From assembly GCA_044450785.1 (NCBI GenBank), contig JBIOJM010000226.1, forward strand, positions 1-16,917: 16,917 nucleotides of DNA. The letters are read 5' to 3'. Position 1 is the stretch's first letter, and each line of letters starts with the position of its first letter. Position numbers and translations under genes: made by a program. Positions 9,138-15,750 of this stretch are shown in pieces. Below the pieces are notes generated by a model. That model was not told the DNA's origin and ran no database searches. It saw only the letters and a list, made by a program, of their open reading frames with translations. This DNA comes from JBIOJM01 sp044450785 (GTDB lineage Bacteria > Planctomycetota > Planctomycetia > Isosphaerales > Isosphaeraceae).

Positions 9138-9724
9138 ACGAGGAAATAGCGGCACCAGGAGACCGCGGTTACCGCGAGCCAGACCACGCCTGTGATCCGT
9201 CCCGCGACATCGATCCAGCTCGGCTCAGGCCGCCAGCGGCCACTCAGAGCGAGCGCCGACCAGCCGCCGAATACGGCGAAGCTCACCTGCTGGGCGTAGA
9301 AGGCGAAGACGGTTCCGACGTTGAAGACGCGAGAGCCAACCGCTAGCAACGAGAGGATCCATACCGCCTCAATCGCCATCGCGAGTGTCGCGACGACGCA
9401 AGCGACGGTTCCCGGCTGCCGGAATACACGTCTGAGGCGCGGCCGTGGCTGGCGAAGACGAAGGAAGAGGAGTGCAGGCGTCCAGGCAGCCAGGAATGGC
9501 ACCGCGACTGAGAATGCGATCTGATGCAAGACGAAAATGCGCAGTCTCTGAGATGACGCGTTTCTGAGTTGTGTTCTGATAACTGCGGTCTCAAGCACGG
9601 TGGCCCGCATCAAGGCAGTGCCGACGGCGACTGCCGCGATGACGACCATTGCGTCGGAAAGGCCGAACCGTCGGCTTGGCTGAGTAGGGTGGGTCGAGCC
9701 GCGACACGTCGCGGTGAGGCCCAC
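9134..9724 (-). CDS. Four-helix membrane protein of unknown function
   Basis: Hydrophobic segments are seen at about residues 25-42 (AMVVIAAVAVG), 65-88 (FVLHQIAFSVAVPFLAAWTPALLFL), 107-130 (VACVVATLAMAIEAVWILSLLAVG) and 135-158, with perhaps a fifth at the C terminus (ITGVVWLAVTAVSW). The RRFGLSDAMVVIAA segment at 18-31 probably marks the family's natural beginning, judging from its basic-then-hydrophobic pattern. The only start codon 5' of it is GTG at 9724, which lies inside the palindromic element at 9684-9785. The next in-frame ATG (9649) falls inside the first helix. About the first 13 codons of this reading frame are therefore element sequence, and the gene may have lost its own start. 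The C terminus converges on the ALDH7 gene with a 43-base gap. No function is recognised. Confidence 0.65.
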   Translation of the reverse strand: MGLTATCRGSTHPTQPSRRFGLSDAMVVIAAVAVGTALMRATVLETAVIRTQLRNASSQRLRIFVLHQIAFSVAVPFLAAWTPALLFLRLRQPRPRLRRVFRQPGTVACVVATLAMAIEAVWILSLLAVGSRVFNVGTVFAFYAQQVSFAVFGGWSALALSGRWRPEPSWIDVAGRITGVVWLAVTAVSWCRYFLV

Positions 9725-9785
9725 CGGGAGAACCGTCGCGATCGGTGGGCCTCACGATGCGCAGCATCGTTTCGACCCACCCTAC
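9684..9785. repeat. Cloverleaf-forming palindromic element of about 102 bp
   Basis: GTAGGGTGGGTCGA (9684-9697) pairs perfectly with TCGACCCACCCTAC (9772-9785). Inside are three further hairpins: GCGAC/GTCGC (9701-9712), GTGAGGCCCACCG/CGGTGGGCCTCAC (9714-9726 with 9743-9755), and ACGATGC/GCATCGT (9754-9770). The whole can fold as a closed stem with three arms. Ends of the GTAGGGTGGG type are found in REP-like or MITE-like intergenic palindromes in other bacteria; that comparison is from memory. Only one copy is in this window, no transposase is nearby, and no target-site duplication was identified. It lies just after the mfnB stop and reaches into the start of the next minus-strand gene. Confidence 0.8.
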
Positions 9786-9798
9786 GACCTGTTGCGGA

Positions 9799-10524
9799 TC
9801 AGCCGCTTTGGGATCTTCGCTTCACCGAGGAATCCGCCGCCCGCACCAATCGAACGACCCGCTCCAGATCGATGACCGCGTGACGATCTCCCCCTCGACA
9901 TGCCGCTCCTCTCACCGCGAAAATGTCAGGCTCCAAAGCCGCGAGCCGCACGATCGCGCCGGCGTCGAGCGAGCCGGCCAGCGCCACGAACCGGCCGGAA
10001 GCCCGGACGCGGGCTATTCGCCGTTTCCAACTGAGGTCGAGGCATTTTCGGCCGGACTTGTCCCACGTGTCGAACAAGACACCGCGGCAGTCCTCAATCT
10101 CGGCGGCAGTGCGGATGACGGCATCCGGATCGGGTGCCAGCGCGACTTGCCAGTCAATGTAGACCACGGCAACCCAGGCCGGGCCCGGACAGGTCGATTC
10201 ATCCAGGCGCCGGCGAAGAGCCCGCCAGCGGTCACGCCAGTCTGGTGGGGCGTGGGAGAGGCCAAGCTTGCAGAACCCGATCCCCGGCCACGAGGCGCGG
10301 AAAGCGTCCGGAGGCTCGCCGTCGTGCCATTCGTTCAGTTCGCCCAGGGCGACGCTCACCGGGATCGGATCGGGCACGACGTCGCGCACCGCGCGCCAGA
10401 CGGAACAGGGAGCTCGTCCCAGCGTGCCGCGCGACGGCTCCTTGACGTCGACGATCGCGGCGCCCCCGGCCACCGCGGCTTGCGCTTCGACCGCCGATCG
10501 GACACTGACGAGCAACTTGGCCAC
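9799..10524 (-). CDS. mfnB: (5-formylfuran-3-yl)methyl phosphate synthase, MfnB
   Basis: The 241-residue protein is a TIM-barrel enzyme that joins two glyceraldehyde-3-phosphate molecules into the furan precursor of methanofuran. Catalytic residues known from the Methanocaldococcus enzyme are all present at matching spacing: Lys28 in VDVKEPSRG, Lys86 in GFCKLGLS, and Asp152 and Lys156 in FDTWDKSG. The length matches the family. Bacteria that hold this gene, including planctomycetes and methylotrophs, usually use a methanofuran-like cofactor for C1 transfer between tetrahydromethanopterin-linked intermediates. The start is GTG at 10524, 19 bases past the stop of the DUF6580 gene, so the two are probably co-transcribed. 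No other methanofuran or pterin gene is in the window. The glyceraldehyde-3-phosphate substrate is a glycolytic intermediate, and gapA lies about 4 kb away, but they are not in one operon. Confidence 0.93.
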   Translation of the reverse strand: MAKLLVSVRSAVEAQAAVAGGAAIVDVKEPSRGTLGRAPCSVWRAVRDVVPDPIPVSVALGELNEWHDGEPPDAFRASWPGIGFCKLGLSHAPPDWRDRWRALRRRLDESTCPGPAWVAVVYIDWQVALAPDPDAVIRTAAEIEDCRGVLFDTWDKSGRKCLDLSWKRRIARVRASGRFVALAGSLDAGAIVRLAALEPDIFAVRGAACRGGDRHAVIDLERVVRLVRAADSSVKRRSQSG

Positions 10525-10543
10525 GTGCGGGTTCTGGAGAGAC

Positions 10544-11125
10544 TCAGGCCGTTTGGGACGGGCCGTTCGCGCTCAGTTCGTGTTGTGACGCGGCGAGTCG
10601 GCGTTGCGCCAGCCGCTCGGCGAGGCGCTCGAACACCGGTCCCAGGCCAAAGAGCAAGCCCGTGCCCAGCAGGTCGGCGAGAATCGTTGAGCCGAAGAAT
10701 GGCAGTGCGAAGACATAGCACTGAACCAGGCCCGGCATCGTCAACGGATAGTTCAGCCCCTCCGCCCAGGTCGCCAGGTTGGTCGTGAGGAAGAAGAGCG
10801 TCGAGCCACCCAAAGACAGGAACGGTAGCAACCAGCGACCGATCTTCGGCCGGTTGGAGAGCGGACCCAGGAGGCTGGTCGTGGCGATCGTGGCGTAGAC
10901 GGTCCAGCGGGTCAACTCCAAGAGGGGTCTCTGCGTTCCATAGTCGAGTGCGATGTCGGACAGAATCAAGGCCGCCACGGGGACGAGCCACGCCCAGCGT
11001 CGCGGCAGGCGAGAACCGGCATAGAGCGCCACCGCCCCGATCGGAACAAAGTTCCAGGTATGAAGGATGGGGGAACACAACCGGCAGAGGATGGCGAGAA
11101 CGGTCAGAGCGATTGCTGTGAGCAT
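10544..11125 (-). CDS. DUF6580-family membrane protein, possible transporter component
   Basis: The 193-residue protein has about five or six hydrophobic helices and the family landmarks NFVPIGAVALYAG (25-37), SDIALDY (56-62) and FFLTTNLATWAEG (111-123). A polar, basic C-terminal tail follows from about residue 166. Proteins of this family resemble the substrate-binding S components of ECF vitamin transporters in size and topology, but no substrate is established. ATG at 11125 is preceded by GAGG with an 8-base spacer. It lies 42 bases past the stop of the exonuclease gene and 19 bases before mfnB, so all three may share a transcript. A link to cofactor or precursor uptake for the MfnB pathway is possible but inferred only from adjacency. 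Confidence 0.8.
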   Translation of the reverse strand: MLTAIALTVLAILCRLCSPILHTWNFVPIGAVALYAGSRLPRRWAWLVPVAALILSDIALDYGTQRPLLELTRWTVYATIATTSLLGPLSNRPKIGRWLLPFLSLGGSTLFFLTTNLATWAEGLNYPLTMPGLVQCYVFALPFFGSTILADLLGTGLLFGLGPVFERLAERLAQRRLAASQHELSANGPSQTA

Positions 11126-11167
11126 GAGCCAGGCCTCGCAAAGTGTGGTTTGGTCGAGCGCCTTAAT

Positions 11168-12028
11168 CTAGCCTCGCGAGACCGGAGTATCAACAGGAGC
11201 CGCCACGGAGTTTTTTTCCAGGATCAGCTCGAGGACCCGAATTCGGTCGACGCGAAAGGACTTCTCGAAGGAGTCCAGATGACAGAAAGCGACCAGGTAA
11301 GTCAGGCCGCCGCGCTGAACGAATCGCCGCGGGGTGATCGAGCGAGGACTGGAGCCGCGGGTTCCTCCCTCATACTCGATCCGTACCGCACAGCCACGAG
11401 CCACGGCTTCCTGAAGCGGTTCCCAGCCATCGGGAACCGAGCCGGAATCCCTGGGATCGAACATCGGATACGAGACCAGTGCGTCCCGCGATTCCGCCGG
11501 CCCGCCCAAGAGCAGCCAGATCTCCTTCACGACCAAGCTGTCGGCCAGGGCGCGGTGTGCTCCCTGCGGGTCGAGTCCGAAATGGTGCGCCACCGAGTCG
11601 AGCCGGTGGCTGGGCAGGAGCGGGAGTCGTCGGCGCGCCAGCGCCAGCGTGTCGAACAGGGAATGTGCGGGAAGCGGCAAGTCCGCGCGATTCAATTCGC
11701 ACCCCAGGAAGCCGGCGTCGAACGACGCGTTGTGAGCCAGCAAGGCCGAGCAATCGGCATCGCCCAGGAATTCGATGAATTCGGGCAGCACCTCGCGAGC
11801 TGTCGGCGCATCCGCGAGATCGTCATCCGACAGACCGTGGACGGCGTAAGCCCCGGCGCACATGGGGCGCTGCGGATTCACAAGGCGCTGGTACCGGCCG
11901 GTCTCCTGTCCCGTCTCCAGGAACCGGACCGCCCCGATTTCCACGATCCGGTCTGTCGCCGCCCTCAACCCGGTCGTTTCCAGGTCGAGCGCGACGAATT
12001 GCCGGCTCGAACCGACGTCGTTCGTCAT
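11168..12028 (-). CDS. DnaQ-type 3'-5' exonuclease fused to a C-terminal WYL domain
   Basis: Residues 10-175 are a DEDDh exonuclease domain: Exo I FVALDLETTG (Asp15, Glu17), Exo II HNASFD (Asp104) and Exo III HRALAD (His158, Asp163), all catalytic residues present. A linker rich in Asp, Gly and Pro follows (185-203). Residues 203-269 match a WYL domain: LQEAVARGCAVRIEYEG, then SITPRRFVQRGGLTYLVAFC and SFRVDRIRVLEL. WYL domains usually sense nucleic acid or nucleotide ligands and control transcription factors or defence enzymes; here one may gate nuclease activity. No helix-turn-helix is seen, so it is not a classical WYL regulator. ATG at 12028 is chosen because AAAGGA lies 5 bases upstream; ATG 12103 lacks a site. 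The gene is divergent from the CAP lipoprotein gene and heads the run exonuclease-DUF6580-mfnB. Confidence 0.88.
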   Translation of the reverse strand: MTNDVGSSRQFVALDLETTGLRAATDRIVEIGAVRFLETGQETGRYQRLVNPQRPMCAGAYAVHGLSDDDLADAPTAREVLPEFIEFLGDADCSALLAHNASFDAGFLGCELNRADLPLPAHSLFDTLALARRRLPLLPSHRLDSVAHHFGLDPQGAHRALADSLVVKEIWLLLGGPAESRDALVSYPMFDPRDSGSVPDGWEPLQEAVARGCAVRIEYEGGTRGSSPRSITPRRFVQRGGLTYLVAFCHLDSFEKSFRVDRIRVLELILEKNSVAAPVDTPVSRG

Positions 12029-12094
12029 CACGATCCTTTTCCGCCGTGTTCGAGGCTGCTGCCGCCGACACCGTCCTTCTCTTGGAGGGATGAG

Positions 12095-12122
12095 TCGACT
12101 CATCCACTCGACCCATTATAAT
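12095..12122 (+). promoter_or_regulatory. Candidate bidirectional promoter with palindromic -10 box
   Basis: ATTATAAT (12115-12122) is its own reverse complement, so a perfect TATAAT reads on both strands: 12117-12122 on plus and 12115-12120 on minus. On plus, TCGACT (12095-12100, four of six matches) lies 16 bases upstream and would start the CAP-lipoprotein transcript near 12129. On minus the -35 is poor. The minus -10 would give an exonuclease leader of roughly 80 bases before ATG 12028. It is the only AT-rich island in this intergenic region. Confidence 0.5.
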
Positions 12123-12154
12123 AGAGTACGGTACGATGAAACAGTCCTTGCACT

Positions 12155-12180
12155 CGATTCAACCCTCAGGGTTCGAATCG
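12155..12180 (+). promoter_or_regulatory. Leader hairpin upstream of the CAP lipoprotein gene
   Basis: CGATTCAACCC (12155-12165) pairs with GGGTTcGAATCG (12169-12180) around a 3-base loop, 11 base pairs with one bulged C. It lies in the predicted leader downstream of the TATAAT at 12117. No T-run follows, so it is not a standard terminator. It could act as an attenuator element or an mRNA stabiliser, or be a protein-binding site. Confidence 0.4.
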
Positions 12181-12203
12181 TCCTCCTGGTTCGACAATCG
12201 CTT

Positions 12204-12223
12204 GACACCTGCGGAGAGGTGTC
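12204..12223 (+). promoter_or_regulatory. Second leader hairpin with a GGAG loop
   Basis: GACACCT (12204-12210) pairs perfectly with AGGTGTC (12217-12223). The six-base loop GCGGAG carries a GGAG that could be a ribosome binding site, though it lies about 20 bases before ATG 12237. The in-frame GTG at 12219 lies within the stem. Folding could therefore influence which start codon is used. Confidence 0.35.
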
Positions 12224-12236
12224 CACAATTCCCACC

Positions 12237-12788
12237 ATGTCCAAGCTTGTTCGGATCCGGCGCTGGATCGGGGTCCTGGGTCTGTCGGCGACGATCCCGG
12301 GCGGTTGCGCCTGGGGTCCCACCTGGCCGGATCATCCCAACCTAACGGCGGTGCCCGCCGTCTCGCCTCCACGGAATGAGCGGAACGATTTCGACCCCAA
12401 AACTGCATGCTCGGACGTGGTGAAAGCGCACAACCGCGTCCGAGCGGATGCCAAACTGCCTGCGCTGGCGATCAGTCCCAAATTGCGTGAGGCCGCTCGG
12501 TTGCACGCCCAGGACATGGCTTCGCATGGTAAGATGACCCATAAGGGAAGCGATGGGTCGAGTTCGATCGACCGGATCACCGCGCAGGGATACTCATACC
12601 GTCGTGCCGGCGAGAACATTGCGGCGGGCCACTTCACAATCGACGGGCTGATGAAGGGATGGATGGACAGTCCGCCCCACAAGCGGAACATCCTCGGCAG
12701 TTTTTCCCAAATCGGCGTGGCTTACGCGACCGCTGAAAATGGGAAACGCTATTGGTGCGTCACCTTCGGACTTCCCGCGCGACGGTAA
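12237..12788 (+). CDS. CAP-domain (SCP/PR-1-like) lipoprotein
   Basis: The 183-residue protein starts at ATG 12237 with a lipoprotein signal MSKLVRIRRWIGVLGLSATI and lipobox PGGC (Cys24). A Pro-rich linker leads to a CAP domain at about 61-178. Conserved features are AHNRVRADAKLPAL (64-77), ARLHAQDMA (87-95), GENIAAGH (125-132; Glu126) and GWMDSPPHKRNIL (141-153; His148), ending in YWCVTFG. Stand-alone bacterial CAP proteins of this size are secreted; some bind lipids or divalent ions, and most have no known activity. A clear ribosome binding site is missing at the ATG. An in-frame GTG at 12219 would add six residues but gives a less typical signal. An upstream open frame reaching into the exonuclease gene is not coding. 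The product is probably anchored in a membrane facing the periplasm. Confidence 0.88.
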   Translation: MSKLVRIRRWIGVLGLSATIPGGCAWGPTWPDHPNLTAVPAVSPPRNERNDFDPKTACSDVVKAHNRVRADAKLPALAISPKLREAARLHAQDMASHGKMTHKGSDGSSSIDRITAQGYSYRRAGENIAAGHFTIDGLMKGWMDSPPHKRNILGSFSQIGVAYATAENGKRYWCVTFGLPARR

Positions 12789-12896
12789 TCGCCGTTCCGG
12801 CGCCCGTTCATCGGGTATGTTTGAATATCGAGAGTGGGCACCTTGGCGGCATTCCATCCGGACCGCGCGTGTCTTGTGTAGGAGGTCTAAAGGACG

Positions 12897-13250
12897 ATGC
12901 GTGGATATCGTTGGTTCGCAATCACTGCGGTTCTAGCGGCTTACGGCGCAAGTTCCGGTTGCCAAAGCTCCGGTCCGCGTCGTACGGTCGTGACGCCGGA
13001 ACCGAGTCTGTCGGGCGCGGTCGATCGTGATGCGGCGGTCGCCGATGGAGCCGCAACCGCGACGCCGGCCAAGACCGTCAGTTGGGTCGATCGGCACCCG
13101 ATGTTCTCCAAGCCACGCGATTACTGGGAGACTTCGGGAGAAAACAAGGTCGTCAAGGCGGCCGCGGCCACCTTCGTGGGGGTTCCGGTGGGTTTGTACG
13201 GTGAAGTCAAGCAGATCATCGTCGGCACGCCGACGGAACCGCGTTATTGA
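12897..13250 (+). CDS. Small putative lipoprotein, 117 aa, next to pgk
   Basis: A lipoprotein signal MRGYRWFAITAVLAAYGASSGC places the lipid Cys at residue 22. A low-complexity Ala/Thr/Val linker follows (about 28-60), then a compact and probably ordered C-terminal part: HPMFSKPRDYWETSG, then NKVVKAAAATFVGVPVGLYGEVKQIIVGTP. The last segment is amphipathic to hydrophobic and may pack against or enter the membrane. ATG 12897 is preceded by GGAGG (12881-12885, 11 bases away) and by AGGA only 2 bases away. The gene ends one base before the pgk stop, tail to tail. I do not recognise a named family; the ordered C-terminal block suggests a conserved protein rather than a spurious frame. Function unknown. 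Confidence 0.75.
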   Translation: MRGYRWFAITAVLAAYGASSGCQSSGPRRTVVTPEPSLSGAVDRDAAVADGAATATPAKTVSWVDRHPMFSKPRDYWETSGENKVVKAAAATFVGVPVGLYGEVKQIIVGTPTEPRY

Positions 13251-13251
13251 C

Positions 13252-14445
13252 TCAAGTCTTGTCCGGGATGACTTTGAGTGAGTTGAACGACTTGCCCTCG
13301 AGCGACTCGAGAAATGCACCGCCGCCGGTGGAGACGTGAGTGACCCGCTCGGCCAGGCCGAATTTCTCGATCGCCTCGGCCGATTCACCCCCGCCCACGG
13401 CGGTCACGCCCGCGCAGGCGGCCAGGGCTTCCGCGATGGCCTTCGTGCCCTCCGCGAACGCAGGCACCTCAAACTTTCCCATCGGACCGTTCCACACGAC
13501 GGTCCCTGCCTGCTTGATGATCGACGTGTAGAGCGCGATCGTGGCGGGGCCGATGTCCATGCCGAACCAACCGTCGGGGATCGCCTTACCCGATACGACC
13601 TTGGTGTCGGCGCCGGCTTCGGGCCTGGTCGCGATCAGATGATCCGTGGGCAGGACCAGCTTGTCGCCCGCAAGCTGCAAAAGCCGGCTCGCCACGTCGA
13701 GCTTGTCAGCCTCGACCTTGCTCTGGCCGACGGCGTTCCCCTGGGCTTTGAGAAAGGTGTAGGTCATCGCGCCGCCGACGAGCAGGCGGTCGACTTTCTT
13801 GATGAGGTTTTCGATCACGCTGATCTTGTCGGAGACCTTGGCGCCCCCCATGACGGCGATGTAGGGGTGTTCGGGGGCTGCCAGGAGCGTCTGGAGGATC
13901 CGCAGCTCCTTTTCGACCAGGAAGCCGATCGCCCGGCGGCCGGGTGGGAACTGCTCGGGGACGGCCACCATCGACGCCTCATCGCGATGACAAGTGCCGA
14001 AGGCGTCGTTGACGTAGCATTCCGCGAGCGCGGCCAGCTTCCGGGCGAAATCGAGATCGCCTTTTTTCTCGCCTGGATTGAAGCGGACGTTCTCGAGCAT
14101 CACGATTCCACCCGGTCCGAGGCTTGCGCACGCGGCCTGAGCCGCCGGGCCGACCGTGTCGTCGACCTTGATGACCGGCCGGCCGATCAGGTCTTTGAGG
14201 CGGGCGGCCACCTTGTCCATCCGGAACGGTGCATCCGCGGCCGCATCGCCCGTTGGCCGGCCCAGATGACTGACCAGGATCAGGCTGCCGCCGCCCTCGA
14301 GGATCGCGTTCAAGGTCGGCAGAGCGCTCCGGATCCGGCGGTCGTCGGCGACGCCGCCATCGGGCGCCTGTGGTACGTTGAAGTCGACGCGGACCAAAAC
14401 TTTTCGGCCGGCCACGTCGATGTCGCGAACGGTTTGTTTAGGCAT
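13252..14445 (-). CDS. pgk: Phosphoglycerate kinase
   Basis: The 397-residue enzyme moves a phosphate between 1,3-bisphosphoglycerate and ADP, giving ATP in glycolysis. The N-terminal substrate domain shows RVDFNVP (19-25) and SHLGRP (59-64). The C-terminal nucleotide domain shows the GGAKVSDKI block and ends with GGGESAEAIEKFG and STGGGAFLE. Length and motifs are those of a normal bacterial Pgk. ATG 14445 is preceded by AGGGTGA at about 4 bases. It follows gapA on the same strand with a 105-base gap, the common gap-pgk order, so one transcript is likely. Its end nearly meets the convergent lipoprotein gene, with one base between the stop codons. Confidence 0.98.
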   Translation of the reverse strand: MPKQTVRDIDVAGRKVLVRVDFNVPQAPDGGVADDRRIRSALPTLNAILEGGGSLILVSHLGRPTGDAAADAPFRMDKVAARLKDLIGRPVIKVDDTVGPAAQAACASLGPGGIVMLENVRFNPGEKKGDLDFARKLAALAECYVNDAFGTCHRDEASMVAVPEQFPPGRRAIGFLVEKELRILQTLLAAPEHPYIAVMGGAKVSDKISVIENLIKKVDRLLVGGAMTYTFLKAQGNAVGQSKVEADKLDVASRLLQLAGDKLVLPTDHLIATRPEAGADTKVVSGKAIPDGWFGMDIGPATIALYTSIIKQAGTVVWNGPMGKFEVPAFAEGTKAIAEALAACAGVTAVGGGESAEAIEKFGLAERVTHVSTGGGAFLESLEGKSFNSLKVIPDKT

Positions 14446-14550
14446 GGCATCACCCTGTGAAATGGACGGGCCGGCGAAGAATGAGCGCGGACAACAGACG
14501 TTGCCGGACGCGTGTCAGCACCGATCGAGGCGTCGTACGCCGCTCGTCGT

Positions 14551-15555
14551 TCAGACGGATCCCAGCTTGATCAAAAGCTCGGCGGTCCGGTTCGAATAAC
14601 CCCACTCGTTGTCGTACCAGCCGACGACCTTGACGAGGTTGCCCTCGATGACCAGGGTTTGGTCGGGGACGAAGATGCAGGAGTGCGGATTGCCGATGAT
14701 GTCGCTGGATACGATGGGATCCGTGCAGTATTCGAGGATGCCCTTGAGCGGACCGAGGGCGGCGGTCTCGAGCGCCGCATTGACCTGGTCCCTCGTCACC
14801 GGTGTTTTCAGCACCGCGGTGAGGTCGGTCACCGAGCCGACCGGAACCGGCACGCGAAGCGAGAAACCGGTCAGTTTGCCCTTCAGTTCCGGGATGACCT
14901 CACCGACGGCCTTGGCTGCCCCGGTCTTGGTCGGGATGATATTCACGGCGGCGGCTCGCGCGCGATAGGCGTCGTCGTGGATCTGGTCCGCGACGCGCTG
15001 GTCGTTGGTATACGCGTGCACGGTGGTCATCAGCCCCTTCTCGATCCCGAACGCCTCGTGCAGGACCTTGGCCATCGGCGCCAGGCAGTTGGTGGTGCAC
15101 GACGCATTCGAGATGATGCGGTGATTCTTGTTGAGGATATGGTCGTTGACACCGAGCACGATGGTGGCGTCAAGGTCATCCTTGGCCGGCGCACTCAAGA
15201 CGACTCGTTCCGCGCCGGCCTCGATGTGTTTCTGAAGGCTGGAGCGGTCCGTGAATCGCCCCGTCGACTCGAGCACGACCTGGCAGGCCAGCTTCTTCCA
15301 GGGTAGAGCGGCCGGGTCCTTCTCCGTGGTGATCGGGATCTCTTTGCCGTTGACCACGATGCTCTGCTCGCGCGCTTTGACGGTGCCCTTGAATCGTCCC
15401 TGCACGCTGTCGTATTTACAGAGTAAGGCCAAGTGCTTCGGGTCCGACAAGTCGTTGATCGCCACGACATCGAAATCCGAAGGCCGCTCGGCAAGCACGC
15501 GAAAGACCAGCCGGCCAATCCGTCCGAAACCATTGATGCCAACACGCAACGCCAC
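14551..15555 (-). CDS. gapA: Glyceraldehyde-3-phosphate dehydrogenase, type I
   Basis: The 334-residue enzyme oxidises glyceraldehyde-3-phosphate with phosphate and NAD. It has the GINGFGRIGR nucleotide loop (6-15), Asp35 in the position that favours NAD over NADP, the catalytic SNASCTTNC block with Cys153, His180 in TTVHAYTNDQ, and the C-terminal GWYDNEWGYSNR. The Leu-Pro pair that follows in many NAD-specific enzymes is replaced (RVADQIHDD), so cofactor choice is not fully certain. The start is GTG 15555, set by a strong ribosome binding site GAGGAGGT (15561-15568) with a 5-base spacer. A TCTAAT box at 15625-15630 on the minus strand could be the -10 of its promoter, but no clear -35 is seen. 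It is followed by pgk on the same strand. Confidence 0.98.
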   Translation of the reverse strand: MALRVGINGFGRIGRLVFRVLAERPSDFDVVAINDLSDPKHLALLCKYDSVQGRFKGTVKAREQSIVVNGKEIPITTEKDPAALPWKKLACQVVLESTGRFTDRSSLQKHIEAGAERVVLSAPAKDDLDATIVLGVNDHILNKNHRIISNASCTTNCLAPMAKVLHEAFGIEKGLMTTVHAYTNDQRVADQIHDDAYRARAAAVNIIPTKTGAAKAVGEVIPELKGKLTGFSLRVPVPVGSVTDLTAVLKTPVTRDQVNAALETAALGPLKGILEYCTDPIVSSDIIGNPHSCIFVPDQTLVIEGNLVKVVGWYDNEWGYSNRTAELLIKLGSV

Positions 15556-15750
15556 GTCGGACCTCCTCGTTCAATACGGTAAACCATCATCGCGAGTCAA
15601 AAGGGTCGATTCACCATCGCCCCGATTAGACTAACAAATCCGTTCTCGAATTCGTAGTCGTCGCCCTTCCTGAAAGGATGAACGATGAGGAATGAATGCT
15701 AAAGGCTGAAGGCTGACGGACGAAGAAGTGCCCTGGAGACGTCATCGAGG

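Noticed and set aside
9745..10788. Long plus-strand open frame of 347 codons
   Set aside because: It lies opposite mfnB and the DUF6580 gene, both recognised by family motifs, and its translation has no domain-like pattern.
12168..12182. GGGTTCGAATCG, resembling a tRNA T-loop
   Set aside because: It is better explained as one arm of the leader hairpin; no acceptor stem or anticodon arm is present.
11862..12236. 5' extension of the CAP lipoprotein frame into the exonuclease gene
   Set aside because: It overlaps conserved exonuclease sequence and would place the lipoprotein signal inside the protein.
13336..14460. Plus-strand open frame opposite pgk
   Set aside because: Pgk motifs fix the coding strand; the opposite frame shows no family signature.
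15571..15600. TTGACT and TATTGA upstream of gapA as a promoter
   Set aside because: The -10 match is poor, and transcription would start almost on the ribosome binding site.
15690..15722. Tandem AAGGCTG motif between gapA and the glycosyltransferase
   Set aside because: Only two 7-base copies; too short to support a repeat element.
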